A DNA stretch of 30,505 bases from assembly GCA_051278195.1 (NCBI GenBank), contig JBNMQM010000056.1:1-30505 (forward strand), read 5' to 3'. This stretch comes from JAHRVQ01 sp051278195 (GTDB taxonomy: Bacteria > Pseudomonadota > Gammaproteobacteria > Pseudomonadales > Azotimanducaceae). Positions 25,122 to 30,505 of this stretch are shown piece by piece (within the stretch, counting starts at the first letter, position 1; each line of letters opens with the position of its first letter). A program made the translations under genes and the position numbers. The notes under the pieces are model-generated. The model saw only the letters and a list, made by a program, of their open reading frames with translations. It did no database searches and had not been told where the DNA came from.

Positions 25122-26207
25122 TTAATGATCAAAAACGATAACACTACGGGCTACTGACCCAGTTTTAATATCGTCAAAGGCGGTATTGATTTCACTGAGG
25201 CTGATTCGTTTGGAGATCATTTCGTCCAGATGTAACTTTCCTTGGAGATAGAAATCAATGAATCGGGGCATGTCGACGCGGAATCGATTAGAGCCCATAA
25301 ACGAGCCTTGCATCTTCTTTTCTCGAAGAAAATCCGAGCCCATCAGTTCAACTTTAACGCCGACCGGGATCATACCAATGATGGTGGCTGCACCGCCTGC
25401 TCTGAGCATACGGAAAGCGTCTTCTGCAGTTTGCTTAAGGCCAATGGCTTCAAAAGAATAGTGAACACCACCACCCGTCAGTTCCAGCACTTGTTCTACC
25501 GAGTCGCCATTCTTACCATTTACCGTGTGAGTAGCACCAAATGTCTTGGCCATTTCCAATTTACTATCAACCATATCGACTGCAATGATCTTGCCTGCAC
25601 CCGCGAGCGCAGCACCGTTAATACAAGAGAGGCCAACACCACCACAACCGATCACTGCTACCGTTGAACCTGGCTCAACCTTCGCGGTGTGAAAAACTGC
25701 ACCCACACCTGTCGTGACGCCGCAACCAATCAGCGCGGCGCGATCCAAAGGCATATCTCTATCGATCTTAACCAACGCATGTTCGTGAATTAGCATTTGT
25801 TCTGCGAACGAAGACAGATTGGCAAATTGATGTATGGTCGACCCACCTTGAGACAAGCGCGGCTCTTCATCTGCGGCACGCTTGGTCTCAGGGTTAACGC
25901 ACAATGACATATGACCCGTTAAGCAGCTTTCGCAATGACCGCAGAAAACGGAAAGACAGGTGATCACGTGATCGCCGGGTTGAACATAGGTCACATCAGA
26001 CCCAACAGCCTCAACAACGCCTGAGGACTCATGTCCCAACACCATTGGCGACATACCGGGATACGAGCCTTCAATGAAGTGCAGGTCACTGTGACACACA
26101 CCTGCCGCTGCGGTTCTAATCAAGACTTCTCGTGGACCTGGCTTAGATATCGAAATATCTTCGATGACCAACGGCTGACCCACTTCATGGAATATTGCTG
26201 CTTTCAT
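25122..26207 (-). CDS. Zinc-dependent alcohol dehydrogenase (medium-chain dehydrogenase/reductase)
   Basis: It oxidises an alcohol or reduces an aldehyde with NAD(P). The 361 residues carry catalytic-zinc ligands C38 (GVCHSD) and H59-E60 (LGHESSG), with a third Cys in IGCGVTTG. The structural-zinc loop is CGHCESCLTGHMSLC (four Cys, spacing 2-2-7). The Rossmann motif is AVIGCGGVGLS. Length and the GCGVTTGVGAV context are like class III/NDMA-type and other long-zinc-loop ADHs; the substrate cannot be assigned. The ATG at 26207 has AGGGGA five bases upstream. It is followed closely by the symporter, suggesting uptake plus oxidation of a small solute. Confidence 0.93.
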   Translation of the reverse strand: MKAAIFHEVGQPLVIEDISISKPGPREVLIRTAAAGVCHSDLHFIEGSYPGMSPMVLGHESSGVVEAVGSDVTYVQPGDHVITCLSVFCGHCESCLTGHMSLCVNPETKRAADEEPRLSQGGSTIHQFANLSSFAEQMLIHEHALVKIDRDMPLDRAALIGCGVTTGVGAVFHTAKVEPGSTVAVIGCGGVGLSCINGAALAGAGKIIAVDMVDSKLEMAKTFGATHTVNGKNGDSVEQVLELTGGGVHYSFEAIGLKQTAEDAFRMLRAGGAATIIGMIPVGVKVELMGSDFLREKKMQGSFMGSNRFRVDMPRFIDFYLQGKLHLDEMISKRISLSEINTAFDDIKTGSVARSVIVFDH

Positions 26208-26221
26208 AGGTTCCCCTAAAT

Positions 26222-26250
26222 TTGAATTTCATACTGCAACCGAATATACA
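26222..26250 (+). promoter_or_regulatory. Candidate sigma-70 promoter for the peptidase/zinc-ribbon pair
   Basis: TTGAAT (26222-26227) and TATACA (26245-26250) with a 17-base spacer is the best consensus match in the window. The start site would be near 26257 with a leader of about 45 nt before the ATG at 26302. Confidence 0.5.
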
Positions 26251-26259
26251 TGAACCGCC

Positions 26260-26272
26260 CTAGGACACCTAG
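26260..26272. repeat. Short perfect inverted repeat, possible operator
   Basis: CTAGG-ACA-CCTAG lies just downstream of the candidate plus-strand promoter and upstream of the divergent alcohol dehydrogenase gene, a position suited to a repressor. The 5-bp arms are short, and CTAG is generally rare in enterobacterial genomes, which makes two copies in 13 bases notable. Confidence 0.35.
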
Positions 26273-26301
26273 TATCGCCTTCTGATAGACTGCCACGGTC
26301 C

Positions 26302-26949
26302 ATGGAGATGACCTTGCCACAATTATTAATCACCGGCTTTACACCCTTCGATGGCCGCGCTGTCAACGGCTCGTGGATCGCCGCTCAAACTTACGGCTCG
26401 GCAAATTATCTCGAAATTCCGGTGGTCTGGGGCGAGCCCCTACCAAATCTAGAACAGGCTGTGAAATCTTTTAAGCCCGAGGTTTTGATCAGCCTCGGCG
26501 AAGGCCGCGACGGTTGGTTTGATATCGAGACTCAGGCGCGCAATCAACGCAAACACCGTCTCGATAACCACTCGCAATACCCCAGTAGTGATATCGTTTC
26601 TGGCGGGCCTCCGGCATTACAAAGCACCATCAATGCTTCAGCGCTGCACAAACGACTGAAAGATCAAGAAATCCCAATCAGAATATCCGCAGACGCTGGA
26701 CAATTTCTGTGCGAAGAAACGCTTTACTGTCTCGAGCACCTAAAAACTCAATATGACAGCTTGCGTACCGTTGTGTTTGTCCACTTGCCGCCTTTTGGCA
26801 CATCTTTGACCTATAGAGGTGAAGCTCGGATCGCAGATGAAGACTTACTAGAAGATTTTGTTAAACGGCTGGTCATTGCAGTTTTAGAGATAAATGATCA
26901 ACTTAATTTATTCGACACCGCTTCGCATCAAACCGAAAACCGTGGATAA
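26302..26949 (+). CDS. Pyroglutamyl-peptidase I-like protein (peptidase family C15)
   Basis: A cytosolic cysteine peptidase relative that in the family removes N-terminal pyroglutamate. The 215 residues (typical length about 215) start with the ITGFTPFDGRAVNGSW block (10-25). The triad residues are all present in family spacing: E76 in IETQARN, C137 in SADAGQFLCEETLY, and H161 in FVHLPPFG. The usual GRxxI segment is altered to GEGRDGWFD, and the DN and GPPA blocks are retained, so the protein is a divergent member whose specificity may differ. It shares a TAATG junction with the zinc-ribbon frame downstream. Confidence 0.87.
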   Translation: MEMTLPQLLITGFTPFDGRAVNGSWIAAQTYGSANYLEIPVVWGEPLPNLEQAVKSFKPEVLISLGEGRDGWFDIETQARNQRKHRLDNHSQYPSSDIVSGGPPALQSTINASALHKRLKDQEIPIRISADAGQFLCEETLYCLEHLKTQYDSLRTVVFVHLPPFGTSLTYRGEARIADEDLLEDFVKRLVIAVLEINDQLNLFDTASHQTENRG

Positions 26950-26984
26950 TGACTGAAAGAACAAAAACGTCAGATGGAGACACC

Positions 26985-27374
26985 ATGCAGTGCCCTAAAT
27001 GCCAGTCCGCAATGGAACAACACAGCCTCAGCACCCTATCTGGAAAGGTAGAGATCGATCGATGCACCAGCTGCCACGGTATCTGGTTTGATATCGGCGA
27101 AGCAGAAGTGCTGAAAGAGAAGTGGATGTCTGATTATATTGATATTGGTGATCGTGCGACCGGGGTCAAAAATAATGAGATTCGGGATGTCGATTGCCCG
27201 CGCTGCAGCAAGCGGATGTTGCAGATGACCGATCCCGTCCAAAGCCACATTCAGTATGAGGCATGCGAAGAACACGGCATGTATTTTGATGCTGGTGAGT
27301 TCACAGATTTTAAATACGAAACGCTGATGGATATCTTCCGCGACTTCGTATTTGCACTGCGAAAAAAGAAATAG
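26985..27374 (+). CDS. Zinc-ribbon protein (zf-TFIIB family)
   Basis: A small protein with two zinc-ribbon half-domains. The first has CPKC (C3, C6) and CTSCHGIWFDIGE (C27, C30); the second has CPRC (C71, C74) and CEEHGMYFDAGE, where the last pair is Cys/His (C94, H97). The HGIWFD(I)GE motif is typical of zf-TFIIB proteins, whose function is unknown. I chose the ATG at 26985 because GGAG lies five bases upstream and family members start right before CPKC. The in-frame ATG at 26949 overlaps the peptidase stop (TAATG) and would add 12 residues. The C-terminus is basic (RKKK). Confidence 0.86.
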   Translation: MQCPKCQSAMEQHSLSTLSGKVEIDRCTSCHGIWFDIGEAEVLKEKWMSDYIDIGDRATGVKNNEIRDVDCPRCSKRMLQMTDPVQSHIQYEACEEHGMYFDAGEFTDFKYETLMDIFRDFVFALRKKK

Positions 27375-27392
27375 CCTCTACATTGATTCAAT

Positions 27393-27424
27393 AGCAGGTT
27401 CTGTTACAAGTTCTGTAGCCTGCT
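27393..27424. terminator. Weak stem-loop between convergent genes
   Basis: AGCAGG (27393-27398) pairs with CCTGCT (27419-27424), with a 20-base loop that can itself form TACA/TGTA. It is followed on the plus strand only by TTTAA. It sits at the junction of the zinc-ribbon and kinase genes, where a two-way terminator would be expected, but the T-run is poor. Confidence 0.3.
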
Positions 27425-28834
27425 TTAATGCCCGCTTAAAGCAAGCTTTAAGCCTGTGTACTTTGGCTGATCGATGGCAATTTGATTCACCACTGCGTTA
27501 CGCAGATGTTGCTTAAGTTGCTCGTCAGCCAAAGATCGATCCCCGGAACGTATTTCCTCTACCAGTTGCCAACGCAAGCTCGACAAACTGTCACCAGGTC
27601 CTAATAAGTTCTCTAGGCTTGCATGCTCTTGCTGTTTAGCCAAAGCACCAAGTTGCCATTCCCTTAGCACGATATCTAAAGAATTCGATGCTACCCGGGC
27701 CATAAAATTCGTCCGCCCTGTCGTGCCGTCCATCACATCCTGACGCAAAAAATCACGGACGCTCGTTAACAGTTCATCTGCCCGCGGCATATCCACGTCG
27801 CTGATGCCATCAGGCGCCTCTACCAGTTCAACTGCACCAGGTATTAACAGATTTACGCAGTCAACCTGGCATTCAGAAGTCCGTCGTCCGATTGCTGGCC
27901 GTTCCACTGTTTTATCCGGTCCGTTGCGATAATGTTCCGCCATACCGAGGCTTCCAACTGACCACCAAAAGGAGCCGAATACTTCCCAAAACTTGACCGC
28001 TGCGGGATCGACTACCTGCCCGCTAACGGACTCGTAACCTTTAAAGAGGTCTTCATAAGTGCCAAATCCACCGACTGGGTCGACACTGCCGAAACGCCAG
28101 GAATTGACACAAATCCAACCCAGATCTCGCATCGGGTCACCGATGTGGGCCAATTCCCAATCCAGAACCGCAACAATTCGCTCTTCTGTGACCATAAAGT
28201 TGCCATTGCGGAAGTCATTATGGACCAGCGATGGGGTGTAGTGCTTCGGCAGATGATCGAGCAACCACTGGGCAGCATAATCGATCATTGGTTGAGGGGT
28301 GCCCAATACCTGATAGCGCTCCCAAGTCTGCAACACAAATTGTTCAGGTGACATGACATCCAGGCGGTCAGTCAGTCCGGAACTGTCTAAATCAATGGCA
28401 TGTATTTTCGCCATGATTTCACCACAAGCAAAAGCGAGATCTGGCCTTAAAACCGCAAACTCTTCAGAACGATTAATCCGCGCACCCAGTGCCTCGCCGT
28501 CGATCCACTCCATAATAAAGCCTTCACCAATGCCGTCTTCAGTAGACAGCAGGTAATGAACTTCAGGCTCAGGCACACCCGCTTCTCTCGCGACCTGCAT
28601 TAAGCGCGCTTCCGTAGCAAGGCCTGGGTGACCCACCACATTTTCTACTAGCATACCGCCCGGTGAGCGCCGCATTGCATGGGTGACTTGACCCTCAGCG
28701 GTTTTAACGACAATGCGGTAGGTCTCCTGACTGGCGCCGCCAGAAAGACGCTCGCAACTGAGCACTTCATCCACATTCGGAAAGTGTCGCGCATATACCT
28801 GATCTAACTTTGCCTTAATGGCAGCATCTGCCAT
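27425..28834 (-). CDS. APH-like phosphotransferase, LvaA/ACAD10-type, with C-terminal extension
   Basis: A 469-residue kinase of the aminoglycoside-phosphotransferase fold, of the type paired with acyl-CoA dehydrogenases. The nucleotide loop is RLSGGASQETYRI (about 29-41), the hinge is FIMEWIDGE (about 106-114), the catalytic loop is VHNDFRNGNFMV (H205, D207, N212) and the metal site is VLDWELAHIGDPMRDLGW (D225). Residues about 345-469 form an extra helical domain (DUF6285-like) not needed for kinase activity. By analogy to LvaA and mammalian ACAD10/11, it may phosphorylate the 4-hydroxyl of a 4-hydroxyacyl-CoA. It starts 2 bp after the acyl-CoA dehydrogenase stop, with GGAAG seven bases before its ATG. 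Antibiotic resistance is unlikely. Confidence 0.88.
   Translation of the reverse strand: MADAAIKAKLDQVYARHFPNVDEVLSCERLSGGASQETYRIVVKTAEGQVTHAMRRSPGGMLVENVVGHPGLATEARLMQVAREAGVPEPEVHYLLSTEDGIGEGFIMEWIDGEALGARINRSEEFAVLRPDLAFACGEIMAKIHAIDLDSSGLTDRLDVMSPEQFVLQTWERYQVLGTPQPMIDYAAQWLLDHLPKHYTPSLVHNDFRNGNFMVTEERIVAVLDWELAHIGDPMRDLGWICVNSWRFGSVDPVGGFGTYEDLFKGYESVSGQVVDPAAVKFWEVFGSFWWSVGSLGMAEHYRNGPDKTVERPAIGRRTSECQVDCVNLLIPGAVELVEAPDGISDVDMPRADELLTSVRDFLRQDVMDGTTGRTNFMARVASNSLDIVLREWQLGALAKQQEHASLENLLGPGDSLSSLRWQLVEEIRSGDRSLADEQLKQHLRNAVVNQIAIDQPKYTGLKLALSGH
27434..27453. repeat. Perfect 9-bp inverted repeat in the kinase gene 3' end
   Basis: GCTTAAAGC and GCTTTAAGC are perfect arms separated by AA, inside the last codons of the APH-like kinase gene and 60 bp after the convergent zinc-ribbon stop. 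It could form a hairpin in either transcript and may help end the zinc-ribbon mRNA, though no T-run follows. Confidence 0.6.
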
Positions 28835-28836
28835 TG

Positions 28837-30108
28837 CTAATCTTCCCGAACGCCTTTGGGCGCTTGCTGCTTCATGTAGCCAAACATGTAGCCGGCGATA
28901 CGACGAAGCTGAATCTCTTCTGCACCTTCTGTAATACGGTAGCGACGGTGGTGACGATAAATGTGCTCAAAGGGTTTGTGGCGGGAATACCCCAGCCCAC
29001 CATGCACCTGCATGGCACGGTCGGATGCCTCACAGCACAAACGGTTCGCGTAGTAGTTGCACATTGACACCTTATCCGAGACCTTAAAGTTGCCGTATTT
29101 GTCCATCGACCATGCGGTCTTATGGATCAACGCACGCAACATTTCACACTGCGTCTGTAATTCCGCCAATGGAAATTGAATGCCCTGGTTCGTCGATAAT
29201 GGTTTGCCAAAGGGTTTCCTTTCATTCGCATATTTGACGGACTCATTAATACAATACTGAGCAGCACCAAGACTGGAAGCTGCCTGGCGAATACGGTTTT
29301 CGTTAAAAAAGTGCTGAACCACACCCAGTCCACGCCCTTCACCGCCGAAGATCGCATCGTCGGTGACATACACATCCTTCATGGAGATACGGCCATGATC
29401 CGTTGGCATATTGAAGGTCCAAAGCATTTCTTCAAGCTTAAAACCCTCAACATTGGTTGGCACCAGAAAAGCCGTAATACCGTCGCCGTCGCCGGCCTTG
29501 CCGCTTGTACGCGCCAGAATCATGTCGTAAGACGCTTTGTGAATTCCCGTATTCCAGGTTTTGGCGCCGTTAATTCGCCAGCCGTCGCCATCTCGAACGG
29601 CATTGGTTTCCATATGGGTCGCATCAGATCCATGATCTGGCTCGGTAATACCGAAGGCAAAACCACGCTTACCCTCAAGCAATAGGGGCACCCACTCTTC
29701 TTTTTGCGCGTCGGTACCGTACGCAAGCATCAACAGTAGTCCAACATTGTTACCAACTATAGAATGCTCATTCTGAAGATCGTTGTGCAGACCCAGTCCC
29801 TTGGCAGCAAAATGTTCACGGATAATCGCCATGCCGAGATTGGTACCATCCTGACCACCATATTCTTTAGAAATAGGGTAGCGATAGTGCCCTGCTGCAT
29901 CGGCCCGGCGCCTGGCTTCTCCTAGTAGCGCCTCCCATTCTTCATTGGGTAAACCCCCTCGGTCCCAATCGGTACGGGCATCTTCCCGCCGATGATCAAA
30001 GAAACGGATATTATCGTCTTGCTGTTCGAGCGGCTTGATTTCCGCTTCTATAAACGCATCAAGTTCTTTAAGATATGCCTGAAGTTCTTGGGGGATTTCA
30101 AAATCCAT
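28837..30108 (-). CDS. Acyl-CoA dehydrogenase family protein (ACAD10/11- and LvaC-like)
   Basis: A FAD enzyme of 423 residues. The N-terminal helical domain is followed by the substrate/FAD strand domain (FAFGITEPDHGSDATHMET near 149-167; GWRINGAKTWNTG near 176-188) and the C-terminal four-helix domain (NENRIRQAASSLGAAQYCI, then MQVHGGLGYSRHKPFEHIYR). The probable catalytic Glu lies in ITEGAEEIQ (E394). The extended N-terminus, with RREDARTDWDRGGLPN, is characteristic of the ACAD10/11-type subgroup rather than ordinary short/medium-chain enzymes. In that subgroup the enzyme handles phosphorylated 4-hydroxyacyl-CoA made by the adjacent kinase. The ATG at 30108 has AGGA ten bases upstream. The 188-bp region above it probably holds the promoter. 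Confidence 0.93.
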   Translation of the reverse strand: MDFEIPQELQAYLKELDAFIEAEIKPLEQQDDNIRFFDHRREDARTDWDRGGLPNEEWEALLGEARRRADAAGHYRYPISKEYGGQDGTNLGMAIIREHFAAKGLGLHNDLQNEHSIVGNNVGLLLMLAYGTDAQKEEWVPLLLEGKRGFAFGITEPDHGSDATHMETNAVRDGDGWRINGAKTWNTGIHKASYDMILARTSGKAGDGDGITAFLVPTNVEGFKLEEMLWTFNMPTDHGRISMKDVYVTDDAIFGGEGRGLGVVQHFFNENRIRQAASSLGAAQYCINESVKYANERKPFGKPLSTNQGIQFPLAELQTQCEMLRALIHKTAWSMDKYGNFKVSDKVSMCNYYANRLCCEASDRAMQVHGGLGYSRHKPFEHIYRHHRRYRITEGAEEIQLRRIAGYMFGYMKQQAPKGVRED

Positions 30109-30296
30109 AAGAGCGCTTTCCTTGGTAGCTTGATAAAAAGTAGCCTAGTTAAAATTAGAGAGCCGAAAGTTAAAAATAAGGCCTTAAGAATGTCTCGATA
30201 ATAGCACTCTGGCCATACCGCTATGCAAGTCAGCCAGCGAACCCCTCGCAGACATTGAATTTGTTACGAATTAGGCAACACAACTGGGAAAACGTT

Positions 30297-30505
30297 TTAA
30301 AGCGGCGGTGGTCCAATTTCGCCATCGATGCGCCAAGCAAGCAACGGCAAGTGTTGTCGACCCTGAAATGTCTCACCTGCTAAAACATAAGCTGGTGAGT
30401 CATGAATCCCTAACTCAAGATATGCGGCCTGATGTTGCACCCAACTATTGGCTAATTCTGGCAGCGCGCCGACTAAATCCAAAACGCCGAACTCGGCTGC
30501 AAGCT
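30297..30505 (-). CDS. DsbA-family / 2-hydroxychromene-2-carboxylate isomerase-like protein, C-terminal fragment
   Basis: Only the last 68 codons are in the window; the gene continues past the right edge. The visible part has an amphipathic helix (ALPELANSWVQHQAAYLELG), then GIHDSPAYVLAGETFQGRQH, matching the cis-Pro loop and final beta-strands of thioredoxin-fold DsbA/HCCA isomerase/GST-kappa proteins, where GVFGSPTFVVDGELFWGQDR is typical. The stop is at 30297. Whether the active-site Cys or Ser is present cannot be seen. Such genes often sit near aromatic or fatty-acid degradation genes. Confidence 0.75.
   Translation of the reverse strand, partial: LAAEFGVLDLVGALPELANSWVQHQAAYLELGIHDSPAYVLAGETFQGRQHLPLLAWRIDGEIGPPPL

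Noticed and set aside
27425..28834. Aminoglycoside resistance gene
   Set aside because: The fold is APH, but the sequence, C-terminal domain and acyl-CoA dehydrogenase neighbour point to a CoA-ester or hydroxy-acid kinase.
30109..30296. Small plus-strand frame (29992-30201) and an AAAACGTTTT palindrome near 30289-30298
   Set aside because: The frame is mostly antisense to the dehydrogenase gene; the palindrome is A/T-rich, short and without a terminator context.

Overview
The window reads as a chromosomal segment of a Gram-negative gammaproteobacterium. It has mid-range GC, outer-membrane machinery (a two-partner secretion transporter, a TolC-family channel, an AsmA-family protein), a YegD-type Hsp70 homologue and an acyl-CoA dehydrogenase/kinase pair of the kind common in free-living, lipid-degrading marine lineages. 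The genus cannot be named from sequence reading alone. I see no rRNA, tRNA, CRISPR array, insertion sequence or integrase.

Region 1 (1-18714) is a block of surface, secretion and signalling genes, almost all on the minus strand. The left edge cuts a large two-partner-secretion exoprotein (TpsA) whose visible C-terminal side carries 73-residue repeats. Its outer-membrane transporter (TpsB) lies just upstream. Divergent from it is a plus-strand FHA-domain protein with a C-terminal domain like that of the type VI secretion accessory protein TagH, although no other T6SS gene is in view. After a 430-bp gap come an ECF sigma factor, a membrane anti-sigma-like protein and an exported DUF4097 beta-repeat protein. 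Upstream of these are an exported FG-GAP (beta-propeller-like) protein whose start overlaps the end of a YegD-type Hsp70 gene, then a TolC-family channel, a TIGR03032-family protein and a 1271-residue exported TPR-CHAT protein (caspase-like fold, His and Cys both present). The TPR-CHAT and TIGR03032 genes overlap as TAATG.

Region 2 (18857-23694) holds a lysophospholipid-acyltransferase-like protein and a 1142-residue AsmA-family protein, both on the plus strand and probably linked to envelope lipids. They converge on a small soluble histidine kinase with no sensor and no receiver partner in view.

Region 3 (23728-30505) is metabolic. It contains a GPH-family sugar/cation symporter with no canonical start codon where its homologous N-terminus begins, a zinc-dependent alcohol dehydrogenase, and a divergent pair made of a pyroglutamyl-peptidase-like protein and a two-zinc-ribbon protein. 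It ends with an APH-like kinase and an acyl-CoA dehydrogenase in the ACAD10/11 (LvaA/LvaC-like) arrangement, and the C-terminus of a DsbA/HCCA-isomerase-like protein cut by the right edge.

The best candidate for an undescribed system is region 1: an exported TPR-CHAT putative protease translationally coupled to a TIGR03032 protein and followed by a TolC channel, on the same strand and within 19 kb of a TPS exoprotein, an FHA/TagH-like protein and an Hsp70/FG-GAP pair. Whether these genes work together is inference.
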